DNA from: Phallus indusiatus
Taxonomy: Eukaryota; Basidiomycota; Agaricomycetes; Phallales; Phallaceae
Reading direction: 5' to 3'
DNA length: 64,000 bases
Assembly (NCBI GenBank): GCA_027605045.1
Contig: JAQFWX010000032.1
Coordinates: forward strand, 186,001 to 250,000
Both the position numbers and the translations under genes were made by a program. The notes beneath the pieces were generated by a model. The model saw nothing but the letters and a program-made list of their open reading frames with translations, had not been told where the DNA came from and made no database searches. This document shows positions 1-11,658 of this stretch, in pieces (position 1 is the first letter of the stretch; the number at the start of each line of letters is the position of its first letter).

Positions 1-537
1 TGTTATGTGTGACCCCCACTCAAGAGAATCTCGTGGTTTTGGGTTTGTAACCATGGAAAGTGTCGAAGAAGCAGATGCTGCTGTCGCAGGCTTGAATGGT
101 ACAGAAATTCAAGGGAAAACGATTACAGTCGAAAAGGTTTGTCAATGAATGGTACTCTATGTCAGTTTGCTGTTCCTGACCACACTTTCAGGCGAGGCGC
201 GGACGAGCCCGCACACCTACTCCAGGACGCTATTTCGGACCTCCTAAGCGAAGTAAGAAGTTCGGCTTCAATATTGACATACCAAATTCTCATTGAATGT
301 ACAGATGAACGGCCTTATGATCCGCGGCCCTACGATTCTCGCTACCGCGGATATGAGGATGACCGAAGACGTCCACGATACGATGATCGTCGGGACTACG
401 ACAGAGACAGAGGTCACAGAGATAGCGATCGCGGATACAGAGACTACGATCGTGGCTACGACAGAGGAGGCTACGATAGAGATTATGATCGAGGTTACAG
501 AGACTACGACAGAAGATACGATGATAGAAGGTATTAA
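1..537 (+). CDS. Tra2-like SR splicing factor, 3' part (cut by window start)
   Basis: The window opens inside an RRM: the RNP1-type stretch RGFGFVTMES is followed by the last beta strand (GKTITVEKV-like). Two introns (about 137-191 and 253-301) are removed to keep the frame. Exon 2 encodes RGRARTPTPGRYFGPPKR, which matches the linker just after the RRM in Transformer-2 proteins. The last exon is a run of Arg, Asp and Tyr (RD/RY repeats) ending at the TAA at 535-537. In the Tra2 family the RRM binds purine-rich exonic enhancers and the Arg-rich tails recruit the spliceosome in the nucleus. The tail here is RDY-rich rather than classic RS, so a generic glycine/arginine RRM protein is the alternative. 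The 5' part is missing. Confidence 0.75.
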
Positions 538-1468
538 AAGTTGGAAGTCAGAGTTTTCTTCTTCTTGTATTTCTTTGATTTCATGCCACGTTACAAGCAG
601 CGCCATATCTTTAAATAGGGTTTGTACCTACGCATTCGTTAAATATTATGCTCATCTGTACGCTTCACGCTTAATTGATCCTTGAGTGACACTTCCAGGG
701 TTGTTTTCACCTTTGGGTAAATATCAAAAGCGTTTTGAAGGTCAAGTTGCGACGGTATACATAAGACCTTTCTTCTCTTCTATTTAAGGTCAACGCGAAT
801 ATGACATATATTCATGGGGAACGATTCACTGGATCCTTGGCGCTGTTGGAATCGTTTTGAAAAACTGGGCATTATTTGCAGACAAAAGTGACTAGTGACC
901 TATCTAAAGTAAACTCAAGGAACCGCCGCCGCACCTAAGTTGATATGTATCCAATATGTATCCGTATTATATCCGCGCACATCTAGTAGTCGGGATAAGA
1001 AAACTACCACTGTTACCTCTTTCAAAATGAGGGAAATCACGTAACGAAACTCTTTTGCCCATACTTCACAACTCGGCTATACTATAGTGACATAACTGCT
1101 TTATAGCAGCGTCATTTGCCTTCAAGCTCCACTAACTTCAAGTCTCACATATCTTACGCAACCTTTTAGATCAGTGAGATATATTGGTAGCCACGGATGA
1201 TATCAATATCGATCCATAAATTAAGTTACATGGGCATCATTTCAATTCGATGTTGGAGTTACGACGCGGTCACCGTGGATTACAACCTATATTACAAGAG
1301 CCTAAATAACATAACGCGCTGTACATAGCGACCTGAGGCGTCGGCCAAAAGACTACGTTTGTCTAGCTAAACTTAATACGTCGTCTTTTGACCGAAATCC
1401 CTCAGATCCCCATCCAGCATTCGAGACGTTGCTTCAAGCTCCAAATTCTTTATCTTGTGTCAAGTTTC
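538..1468. other. intergenic stretch, no gene seen
   Basis: This stretch is the 3' flank of the Tra2-like gene and the 3' flank of the minus-strand dynamin gene. It is AT-rich and stops break all frames. I see no convincing ORF, tRNA or repeat array. A 16-base string at 884-899 recurs at 12059-12074. Confidence 0.5.
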
Positions 1469-4182
1469 TTAAAAGTTCATCAGTTCTTGCTGAGCCGTCG
1501 TCAACCTCTCAAGCCGGCTAGCAAGTTCCCTACGAAGGTGCGATCTTTGCGTGGGTTCTGCCATGAATCTAGCGCAAGTGTCTTTGGCAAGAGGATCCGT
1601 CAGTTTCAACCCCTTACACAAGACCTCTTCTAAAGACCTCTTGTCTACGCGGACTAACTCGTGGTCGATCGCCAAAGGGATATTATCCACGAATCGTACA
1701 TATGCAACTGTTAATATACCCGTAAATGAATGCAATAAGTATAGTTAGAGGAGAGAGAAAACCTTCGAAGTAAGCTTCGACTGTTGCCATCACCGTCAAT
1801 TCGGATGCATCTTGTTCATCGTTAACAAAATAATCCGAGCGTATCTGCCGATACTTTTCTAAGCACTCTTTTTATACTTCGAGAGCATAGAATCATTCAA
1901 AGTGAATGCACTGGACTCCAATTGTAGAATCCACTCAAGTTTCCTCTCCAGACTCTCCTTTCGGCTTTGCATATATCCATGAACAAGATTTCTATGCAAG
2001 GTCAATACAAAACCGACTAAGATAAATGTATTATTCAAAGCATACCTGACAGTAGCATACAGTCTCCCGGTAGTATGCTGTCCGAAATGACGCTGCACGA
2101 GCTGCGTTTGGTATGCCACGAGTATACGAAATATATCGTCCACGAGGTCAAAAGCAGGCTGTCTCCATTTTTCCGTATAAATGGTAATTAACCTCTGTAC
2201 CACATGAAAGGGGAAAAAATCAGGCAATTCTCTTGTTATTGCACTATTTAACGGTATTTAGTACTATAACATTAACGAAAGTCTGCGAGAATAACATACC
2301 TTGTGATTATATTCGAGACATCATCCAAATACATCGGTGCAATTTCAAGACATTCATCCTTGCTCGGAGTGACAGCTCGTCGAGGAATAATCTGCGGGGT
2401 AACCTGAGGGATGGCCACATACCCATTAGGCCTTTGGAGGGAGTAGACCTCTTGAGGACGCAACACCCTGTACCACATCCATCAACAACGTCATATAATA
2501 TCTGGGATAATCTGCGTACGCATTACGAGCATATGGCGTAAACATAGGAGCCGTCCTATGAATAAAATTTCTAAACTTTTTCTGCTGCAGGCGTATGCCC
2601 ACAAATTGATTGTCAGACTCCAAGGTTATAGATTTGTTGGTGCTGTCGCTATCTTTTAGATAGATGCCCTCAGATTGATAGTTTGCAGCATCGCAGAACT
2701 GATTCACGAGTCGCATAAGTTCAAAAACCGGGTCGGACGACGGGGGAGGAGGGAGGGCGTGTAGCTCTTCCTGGTTTTTTGGATGATGAGCTGAATTTCT
2801 TGCATAATTTCGGGAATCCTTTAATTGTTCAAGCGCTCGATATCAGCAAGCATGAACACGATCGTCGAAGACATACCTTTTCGCAATGACTTCCATTAGG
2901 AATTCGTTCAGTTTAGCGGTAACCGCCCTTGTCCCCAATTGATTCTGACTAGTTGGGTCGAGGCTACTCCATGGTTCTGCTCTGAAAAAGTTTTCGCAAA
3001 TGGTGCGAGATTCCTCGAAAGAATAATTTTTCCCATTTCGGCTGAGCTGAGTTGTTTGACACAAAACCATCCATTTTGAAGTGGTGAACTTTGGTTCCGA
3101 ATGAGTTTGAGCCACCGCTCGTGTTCCCCTTCCGGGATTCGATCCGGTTTAGTCAAAACACCTGAATCAGATAATGAGTGTGAGTGCGGAGTTGACGAAA
3201 TGCGAATCAACGTACCGATAGTTCTGATTCCCTCAGGATCAAACTCTTCGCGAGTCTATAAGCACCTTGCGTTTCGAAGTCGACTTGTGAGGTAGTGAGT
3301 ATTAGCTATGTGGTAAAAGAATCGACGCGAAAGTATACCTTCGCAAGCAACCGTTAAGAGAATTATACAACTAGGTTTTCTTATATAAGTTGAAACCAAC
3401 TCTCGGACTTCATCAACGTCCTCATCCCTTCCGCCGTCAGTGACGCTAGCGATGAGACCTAGTCTTGCATGAATATAAATGGGAGCATCTATCGATGGGC
3501 CTGACTCACCTGGGAGATCGTAGAACGAGAGGTCGGTAAGATCAGGACCCTTAATTTCGAGGCAAACTGTATTGCTCGAAAAGTTAAGAGAATTGAGAGT
3601 CCGATGCTGATAGTTATTGAGAAAAACTTGCGGATCTATAGATGGGTTAAGGATAGCAAGCTGAGCTCGCTTCAAACGTTCTTCGACGTCCCTTGGGGTC
3701 GTTATTACCGACCCAAACTGTATATTTTCGCCGTTTCCAGGGGCTGATTGGTCTCATCAGTCAGAAATCGCAATGACACGGTACATTGCCAGGGTTCTGA
3801 AGCGCTTGTTTTAATCAGGCGGCACTCTGTGGGACAGCTGTAAGTAGATTAATGTAAGATCTCGATATGCGTCTGACTCATTAAGGATATGATAGAATAA
3901 ACAAACATACCGAGTACATGTGCCACTAGCTCGAGGTAAATTGATCCCAGAAATGGATTCGATAAGCGACGACTTTCCTGCACTCTGAGAGCCAATTACA
4001 ATAAGAGAAGGTAAGTCTATATCGCGTTGCATTCTTCAACATTGAATTGAAAGCGATCAGCATGGGGCTAAAAGAAATCGACGCAAATGAACAAACCCCA
4101 AGTTATGCAATCGATTAATAACATCTAACTTTCTTCGACGCAGGTCAGATAGAACGGGATCTAATAATCCAACAGTAGACAT
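1469..4182 (-). CDS. dynamin-family GTPase with four apparent frameshifts
   Basis: The start at 4182 gives MSTVGLLDPVLSDLRRRKLD, then an intron, then the P-loop GSQSAGKSS. Next come the CPTECRL and WQCTVSLRF blocks of dynamins, switch motif DLPG, and the G4 motif LTKPD. A stalk follows, with TRELPDFFPF, and then a C-terminal GTPase effector domain (VRFVDNIPLAIDHELV) ending at 1469. Splice sites are otherwise good across about nine introns. The frame breaks four times, at short mononucleotide runs near 3715-3717, 3241-3243, 2775-2780 and 1869-1873. One extra base in each run restores the dynamin alignment. Family members self-assemble on membranes and hydrolyse GTP for membrane fission or fusion; the fungal Mx-like subgroup is poorly studied. 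It may be a young pseudogene or a correct gene with sequencing errors. The absence of in-frame nonsense codons favours the latter slightly. Confidence 0.8.
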
Positions 4183-4855
4183 GGTACGATGTGTTGGAGA
4201 AGAAATGGTAAGTGAGTAAAGTGTGTAACGGGAACCGTGAGCCTTTTATAAAGAATACAAGCATTTGGATATTCAGGATAAGAACTTTAAAACAACGTGG
4301 AACAAAAACTGTATGCTTGCAAAGTGGAAAGTAATTACTTTTTTGGGACCCGACCCGAGTCATTCTTCGGGTCCGGCCTGTCAAAGAAGAATGTTCAGTC
4401 TGTATTAGCGCAGATTACCACAGGGTAGCACATGCGTTCCCTCGAACTTTAAAGTTTCATTTACGTCAGGCCTGTACATTGAATAAAAAGAGGGGATGTT
4501 ATGTCTTTAACAACAAAGGCGTCGGCTGCATAAAGCTTCGTCAGATCACAACCCATGCGCTGGTTTCCATCAATCCCCCTTTCAGCTCAATGCCTACCTT
4601 CGCAACCTCAGGTTTAGTGAATATAATTCTGTGGAAACGTGACCAAGGGACTATCAATAGCGATGCAATGGAGATTTCTTATTGAACAGAACATGGTATG
4701 TACGGCTGAAAACCTTAAGTTCGTGCAAGCCAGTTTGAGCGCCATAAATAAGTAGCGATAGCGCACCAGATACAATTACAATATAACGCTCGACGAAAAA
4801 AGAGCATAGGTTTCATTCATCAAGTATATGGAACAATATGACATCTGGGTGTCAG
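4183..4855. other. intergenic stretch between dynamin 5' end and nas2 3' end
   Basis: This holds the dynamin promoter region and the nas2 3' flank. A 68-codon plus-strand ORF at 4479-4685 has no recognisable similarity, splice structure or promoter, so I treat it as chance. Nothing else is supported. Confidence 0.45.
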
Positions 4856-5605
4856 TTAGCTTAGTTTAAGGAAGAACTTGCGAACAGCATACCCTAGCAT
4901 TCCTTTCCCTCCCCATCCGTTACGGGGTGTGAATTTCAGAGTCAGCGTTTGTCGTTCAGGTCGATCTGGTACTTCTCTCTGAACGAGAACATCAAACGTA
5001 ACCTATAGGGGAGTCTATGAATGACTGAACGTAGGCTGAACGAACGAATCGCGCCATTACGTTTTCTTTGGTGCTTACAAAGGTGGCGAGGGGAAGCAAC
5101 GAGCGGGAATCCTTTGCAAACGCGTTTGCAGTTAATGTACCAAACTTAAGAATGAGGTCTTCACGCTTTAATCCCTGAATCAAATATTGTGTAAACGATC
5201 AGGAAAAAAGTGGAGAGACACAATATATACCGCTTGGGCGGCTGGACTTGCTGGAGCCACGCCATCTACTCTGGCAAATGGTCTTGAAGGAGGGACATCA
5301 TCTTCAACATCTTCAACACGTATCGTTTCTCGTTGACTACCTAGGACGCCGGTAGCTGGGTCGTACACCTTCTCAAGTGCAACTGCTAATTCGTCTACGA
5401 CAGCCCGTAAATCATTACGAAGTTCAATAATCCTGACTCGTGCGTGTCTGACAGCGTATACGTCAATGTCTGCTCGAGGAAATCCTTGCGAATCCACGAG
5501 AGGCGTTTGAAGCGTGCTGTTGTTTGCTTTAAGAATGCTGAATTGGCTGTCTAGCTCTGCCTGAAGCGATTCTTTCCTGGAGATCAAAGACTTGGCCAAG
5601 TCCAT
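4856..5605 (-). CDS. nas2: 26S proteasome assembly chaperone Nas2 / PSMD9
   Basis: The first exon begins MDLAKSLISRKESLQAEL. It carries the diagnostic N-terminal helical region with GFPRADIDVYAVRHARVRI and ELRNDLRAVVDEL, then an acidic linker. After an intron the PDZ-like domain follows (GLKREDLILKFGTL). A second intron, ending just before VTFDVLVQREV, leads to the terminal strand GWGGKGMLG, which matches the GWGGRGLLG end of the family. The product is about 210 residues, the normal length. Nas2/PSMD9 binds the C-terminus of the Rpt5 ATPase and delays docking of the 19S base to the 20S core during proteasome assembly. The frame is intact. The start lies 240 bp from the divergently transcribed RhoGEF gene, so they probably share a promoter region. 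Confidence 0.93.
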
Positions 5606-5845
5606 AATGAAGTCAAGTTATACAACAATCACAAATATCCACAAGGCGAGAAAAGCTGGGTAAAGCTCTGGATGTAAAAGAAAGCAAGTGCGTAGTTTGC
5701 TGGGACGATTATGTAAGGCCGTGAGTTGCGTCATACCATACTGATCGTGCAGCCAGACCGATAGCTGCAACAGCAATTCAGCTCGTTTGTCATGAGTTTG
5801 TATTTTCTCAAATAATGTGGACATTATTATGCTCGATCCTGACAC

Positions 5846-8595
5846 ATGTTATTCTTGATTTCAGCTTCGACTTCTTCGGTAGCCTTTCCGCAAGACTCCG
5901 GATCGAAGGGGTTGGATGAGGCTTCCAATACAACACCAGTAAAACCATTGCGTCCTCCACATTTGCCATTTAGGCGAATATCTCTTCCTGGGATATCTCG
6001 TGCTGCCAGTAATTTGGCCAGCAATCGGCTTTCTATGGCAAGCACGACGTCTCTGGAATCGACTAGCGTTGGGGAATCGTATACACCGTCCGTGTCGGGA
6101 GAGTCTTCAAAACAGGCAGGGTCTCCTAGGACCAGACGTCGATACACTTCTTCTAATCATCGTTTGTCGAGATCTACTACCATGAATCAAGAGATGAAAG
6201 AGAAACGGCGGAAAATTGTCAACGAAATCTTGAGTACTGAACAGGCTTATGTCAGTGGTTTAGATCTCATATATACTGTATGCCTAAGTGTTTTTTCTTT
6301 TCCACTCATATGCCAAGCTACTCTGATATTCTATATTATGACAGAATTTCTTGACACCTCTTATCGAGTCTCTGGACATGGACCATCCTATCCTATCTCG
6401 TTCAGAAATCACAACTTTGTTTTCTAATTTTATCGATATCTGGAACTTTAATAGATCTTTTCTTACCTCACTTACCAACTCGTTGACCAATCAAGACGAC
6501 TTTCCCCAACTATCTCCAGTCTTCGTGTCCCATTTTCCCTATCTTTCTCTCTATACACCGTTTATCACCTCTTTTCCTTCCGTTCTCACAAACCTAGCGC
6601 GCCTGATAGATTCAAACCCAACGTTTGCCGAGTTTATTCGTAAACAAGAGGCTGATCCACGTTGCGGGAAGCTAACTCTGGGAGATTGGCTTTTAACTAT
6701 CGTTCAGAGATGTCCCCGTTACTTGCTTTTGTTAAAGGTGGTTTATTTCAATAACACGCCAATGGATTTATATTCCTGACAGGTGCGTTAGGATCTTATT
6801 AGTTGTACAGATCCCTCCGATCCAGAATATCGAGCTCTTCTTCAAGTTCATGTCATCCTATCTAAAAGTAAGTCACATCAGCATATTGTTCGTTTCATCT
6901 GATAAGGTTTTTTTGTTACTAGTAACTCAATCTCTCAACACCTCACTGCACGTTCATTCTCAAACGATTAGTCTTCTGTCTTTGCAGCGCGCAATCCTCA
7001 ACCTCCCTTTCCAGCTCGTGCAACCCGGTAGAGTCCTCATTCGCAGAGGCTCATTATTTCAGGGTCAAACGGAAAAGGATTCTCCAGCGTTCAGAGAATT
7101 TCTCCTTTTTTCGGATTACCTCATCTGGCTAACTCTTGGAGATGAACGATTATCTGACGAGCGATTACGAAGGCCCATTCTCTCTCGAGGCCGCAGCAGG
7201 AGCGAAACAGAACTACTGAATTCCAGTCCGAAGAAGATGCGTACTTCTTCTGAGGAAAAATGGACTTGTAAAGGGCATATAGCCCTCGTTGATCTCGAAG
7301 TTGTTATCGCGCCTTCAGAACAAGACAAATCCGAACGAGCGAGATTTGATGTACTCAGTCCTCATATATCTTTTGCTGTTTATGCAGGTTTTTATTTCAA
7401 TGTGAATTGTACTTGAAATTGCATTTCATACTGATTCATTTTTTCCAAGAAACCGAGGATGAACGTGAATTATGGGTAACCGACATTCGTAATGCCAAAG
7501 CCGCTTTGCTGGCTTCTCTGAACACAATGCTGACCAATTCTACCTTAACTTCTTCTCATGCTACAACGCACCTTCGTCGTGTTCTACAGGCATTGCCGGA
7601 TGAAGAAGACAGCGATCCCTCTCAGAAGCGTGGGCGGGTTGATCACTTCTTGCCCGCTGTGTGGGTTCCCGATTCCAAGACCGATAGTTGTATGCGTTGC
7701 AATATTAAATTCAGTTGGCTTAAACGTCGACATCATTGTCGATTGTGTGGAAGATGTGTATGTGCCGATTGTTCTGCCAAGGTACCTGTATATTGTATTG
7801 TGGCATGCCGTCTACCCCGCTGAACATCGTTTTTTTTTGTAGACATTTTTTATATCTGATACTTCTACGAAAGATACTAAACGTGCAAGGTCATGCAATG
7901 CTTGCTACGAGACCGTATTTCCCGTTATACAGAGCTCATCGGATCCAAAACGGAAGAACCATGGAGTAGAAGCACGGGGTGGCGTAGAAACGACCCCGAA
8001 TTCATCTAAGGGTGTTACCATTACTGCCAATGCTATGCATGCCGATAATACCGATATCGACGACACCCTAGAAGATTTACCAGACTTCCATTCCATCGCG
8101 GACGAAACGGCAATCCGAAATCCTCCTTTGAGATTATTGAAACCATCAGCTTCATCAGTCCACCCTGAATTCGGGTTCGAGGACCTTCGACCTCGACCTC
8201 TCAGCCAGCCCGTCATGAAGCCGATTGATGTTGATATCGATGTCGATGTAGCATCTGATTCATTCCATATCGCTTCTTTGTCTGACAATTCCCATATTAC
8301 CCGGATAGGAAGACGACCGTCCTTTTCTAAACTACAATCCTCTATACCCCAACTCAGACATCGTGTAAGCAGTGCTGCATTGGCCGTGACACCCGAGATT
8401 ATTACCGGAAATCCTGCTGTGTCTAGTAAAGCCACTGGACTGTTGAGAGGAAGACGATCTTCACTCGCTCTAAATGGAAAGAAGATTGCGCATATGGATC
8501 CTATCGAAGACGATAATACAAGTCTGGTTGAAGATGTGGAATACGGTCAGGCTATAGATAAGCTTGGCGAAATTCTGAATAGGGGAAAGATATAG
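5846..8595 (+). CDS. FGD-type Rho/Cdc42 guanine nucleotide exchange factor (DH-PH-FYVE)
   Basis: Six exons (5846-6277, 6345-6737, 6792-6867, 6923-7387, 7450-7781, 7843-8595) give 816 residues with no frame break. After a Ser-rich N-terminus comes a DH domain, about residues 120-320, opening RRKIVNEILSTEQAYVSGLD and including VQRCPRYLLLLKDLI. A PH domain follows (LIRRGSLFQGQ ... REFLLFSDYLIWL), then a FYVE zinc finger. The finger has DSCMRCNIKFSWLKRRHHCR, CGRCVCADCSAK and CNACY, so the paired cysteines and the RHHCR phosphoinositide-binding signature are present. The tail is Ser-rich and acidic. Such proteins load GTP on Cdc42/Rho at PI3P-containing endosomes and guide polarised growth. The ATG at 5846 is the first that keeps the frame; a short upstream exon cannot be excluded. 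Confidence 0.93.
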
Positions 8596-8814
8596 GTATT
8601 CATATGATGGATTTTTTCTTCTTCTTTCATCTCTGTCTGGCGCTGTGGTGCATAGGCTAATTTACCCAATTCATTTAATTTGTATATCTAATTGTATTTT
8701 TGATTTAAACCACGTGTATTGAATAAAATAGCACTTTTAAGTTTTAAATGAAAAAAACATCACGCGTATTCAAATAATTTCAATATCTTTATTACGTGAC
8801 TTGGCGCGTTGTCA

Positions 8815-9105
8815 CTAGTATGAGCGTTCATCCGCAGCATCTTGCAGCTGCGCACCATTGAAATCATTATTAAAGCTCCAAGCACATTCAATTGCACCAT
8901 TTGTTCCGTAATGAAATGGGGGAATTTGAAGTAAGGGCTGAAAAAAATGCATGATGAAGAGATCATGGGAGGCCAATGCGCTGGCCGTGAGAGGATTCTG
9001 AGCAACTTGGGGAAATGTCAAGACAAGACTTGAACGCAACCCGTCGAGTTTGGAAATGAAGATCTCTGTGAGATTTTCGAATACTTTTTCAGCTATTTTA
9101 GACAT
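8815..9105 (-). CDS. small hypothetical protein (96 aa)
   Basis: An uninterrupted 96-codon frame starts MSKIAEKVFENLTEIFISKL and ends at 8815, convergent with the RhoGEF gene. The N-terminal half looks helical and amphipathic. No family is recognised and no signal peptide or membrane segment is evident. A tract ending TTTTTTTCAG inside the frame could be a splice acceptor, so the true product may differ. It could also be chance, as there is no second line of support. Confidence 0.35.
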   Translation of the reverse strand: MSKIAEKVFENLTEIFISKLDGLRSSLVLTFPQVAQNPLTASALASHDLFIMHFFQPLLQIPPFHYGTNGAIECAWSFNNDFNGAQLQDAADERSY

Positions 9106-11240
9106 AAATCAAAGTCTAATATGAAGGTGCCTCTCCTTATCGTCGATCTACCAGCACGGATTCGATCAAACAAAGATAAGAAAATCCTTCAAAGGAAACA
9201 CCAAAAGGACACCCCGTCTACTCAGGCTACTAGGGTCTGACAGGGTCTGGCAGGGTCTGGCTTTGAATTGGAATTCGGTGCCTATGAACGTTTGATTGCA
9301 ATAGGCCAAATTCTGGCACAACCTTGTAGAATGACGAGCACGTTAAGACTACCTTTTTCCTATTATGGCCAGTCACCGCGCTCGGAGAACGATTACAAGA
9401 GGAAATCAGTGAACAAGCCCCGGCGAACGGGAGTCAAAGTAGCCGACATCGTCCTCCTTGTTTTGCTCACTTCCTGTTACCGACATCATTCCGTTCGTGT
9501 TCCAAGAGTCCAGATCGTCAAGAAAGCGAGCATATACTATATATCACCGAATAGTCTCCTGTATACCCCGAGCCAAGTTTCAAGAATCAAATCAGTGATA
9601 TAGAACTCAGCTGAACCTGAAATTGCCACTATGGTACTGAGATCAATGTTCTAGGTAAGTACATGGACTTCCAGAACAAGGAACAACGTGGATAACTCGG
9701 TAGCCTGATGACAGAAGACAAAGCTGATACATACTGTATGCCAGCAGGATGGACATGACCGTAACCATCGGAGGCTTTTTTGGGGGTAGTGCATCTGCTA
9801 CTGGTAGTGGAAACGATTATATTGCCACGTATCATAATGAATTTAGTTTGAAGTATTGAAAAAAAGGGCGTTTACGATATATGGGATGAGCCCTTGAATG
9901 GAGGCATGGATATAGAACTGTCCGACATTGTAACCATTCCGATGGATGGGGGTTAGCGACTGAAAGGGTTAGACGGATGATTTGTGCTATTCAGGGAGCA
10001 TGTTACTAGTTGACATGGAATATCAGCTATTATTGTTGCTGTTCTGATAGTAACGAACATATTTTATTTTTATTTTGCGGATCTGCCAGACAAAGACAAG
10101 TCATTTGAGCATGGAACAAATGCTTTCAGACTTCAATAGAAAAAAGGATCATGCCAACGCGGGTACCAAAGTCTGGTTATGATCCCAAGTCACATGTTTT
10201 TCCTCGCCACCGAGCTATTTCTGCGTTAGTCCACATCTACATAAGAGGCTGTGTATTGGGGGGAGGAGCTCGTTGAACCAGTTCATGGCATCATGAACCA
10301 TCATTTTCATGGTACAATAATAACAGGACTGTGTGACGTTCTAATTTGCGTCAGCGTGGTGCAAGCAGCCTTGCCTACTTCGCGAAGCGACCATACATAG
10401 TTCATCAAGCTGTAATTAACTCTCCAATCAAATGGGGAAGAGAGTACCTCATATGTACTAACGGGTTGTAGTGTGTAACAGGAAAGAGAGACAGCCCCAG
10501 GGGTACCGTTATAAAGTTTCGTGATTCAACGAACCATAGTTTGTCAGCTGAAGGGGTGGATAATAATTCTTGTCGCATAGTGCAAGGGGCAGACGTCGAA
10601 ACATTGAAACCATGTGATACCGCCCTCTTGAGTCCCTTCTGACACGAGATAGCTCCCGGTTACGGAGCACGCATTTTTCAGTAGGCGCGATTAAATGCGA
10701 GCGAGTAAACGCAAGTGATGATTTGAAATTATTCCGTACTCCGAGCTGAAACGAAACCGGTGCTGAGGGCGTAAATTTACACCGTCAACACGTCCCGGAG
10801 CGGCTCATGATGACAGAGAGACAGTGTCATAAGACCTGTCTCGGTGGGAAAAAAAAGAGAGGAGCGAAACTGCCTCCCCGAGCCGAGGTGAATAAATGTT
10901 CCTATAATCGGTATGATTCATTCAGCGGACTCGAGGTAGAACATGCATGCACTAGCTCTGAAAATAAACATGGAAGACTAGCTAAGGGGGGAGAAGGCTG
11001 AAAGAAGAAGATTCGAAAAAAGAATCCACCAAAAAAAAAGTCAGCCTTCAATAATTTCAATATTCAATTTCCGGTTCAAAATTGCAGAATGACGCTCGAG
11101 AAGTGTGACACAAATTGGTTATTGTTCCGCAGTTGGCGGTGTGGAACGGCCATCAATGCCTTTTCCTTGAGCCGCCCGTTTCAATTTGTAATACTTTTTG
11201 GGTCTGGTGCTCATGCTATCATGGAGTCGCCAAGATCACG
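9106..11240. other. gene-poor stretch
   Basis: No gene is supported over about 2.1 kb. The longest ORF (9268-9603, +, 111 codons) has biased, unrecognisable sequence. A possible two-exon minus-strand fragment near 9545-9750 (frame STIVAISGSAEFYITD) has good splice signals but no recognised family. A small direct repeat lies at about 9232-9260. Confidence 0.4.
9232..9260. repeat. short tandem repeat, three copies of a 10-base unit
   Basis: The unit AGGGTCTGGC (first copy AGGGTCTGAC) occurs three times back to back, the last slightly truncated. It is non-coding. Its short length suggests slippage rather than a functional array. Confidence 0.7.
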
Positions 11241-11248
11241 TATAAATA
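11241..11248 (+). promoter_or_regulatory. TATA box of the 56-aa gene
   Basis: The sequence TATAAATA lies about 105 bp upstream of the ATG at 11350 and is followed by a C/T-rich leader, as in strongly transcribed fungal genes. Confidence 0.55.
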
Positions 11249-11349
11249 CTGTCTCTTCCAGCATGAATTCTGTTCCCCCATCCTAGGATCTCCACTTCAG
11301 TCCAGTACTCATCGTACATCTTCTCTCATCACCACTTTCCCACTTTACA

Positions 11350-11658
11350 ATGTCAAAGACAATCCAAAGAAGACTCTCCAACGCCTTGAGACGTCTATGC
11401 ACATGTGCAGGCAGCGAGGTATGTGTCTTCATGCACGTCGTATGACATCAACTGATCTTATACATACATATCAGCACTGCATACATAGCTCCAAGAAACA
11501 ATATCGTCCTTTGAACCCCCAAACAAGGAGGGTCGCCCAATTATTGAAAAGGTTCGACTCTCAGCACACATTTTTTTTTCGTATGATGCAGATTTGACTG
11601 ACGGATGCTTATTATCTAGGCTGAAATGTTAGACCCTGAAGACAGAGCGTGGAATTAA
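11350..11658 (+). CDS. 56-residue protein from three tiny exons
   Basis: Exons 11350-11418, 11489-11551 and 11620-11658 join in phase 0 (69, 63 and 39 nt including stop). They give a product starting MSKTIQRRLSNALRRLCTC, then a middle part with SSFEPPNKEGRPIIEK, and ending AEMLDPEDRAWN. Both introns are 68-70 bp with GT..AG ends. The N-terminus is strongly basic and amphipathic with a CTC pair; the C-terminus is acidic. A TATA box and pyrimidine-rich leader precede it. I recognise no family. The basic helix plus cysteines could bind membranes (inference only). An alternative acceptor at about 11474 in intron 1 would give a different second exon that stops soon after. Confidence 0.55.

Noticed and set aside
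268..606. 112-codon minus-strand ORF rich in Ser, Val and Ile
   Set aside because: It is a shadow of the Arg/Asp/Tyr repeats of the Tra2-like gene.
5618..5845. 75-codon minus-strand ORF between nas2 and the RhoGEF gene
   Set aside because: It occupies the divergent promoter, shows no family and no splice continuity with nas2.
9268..9603. 111-codon plus-strand ORF
   Set aside because: No recognisable domain and no promoter or intron evidence; likely chance in a gene-poor stretch.
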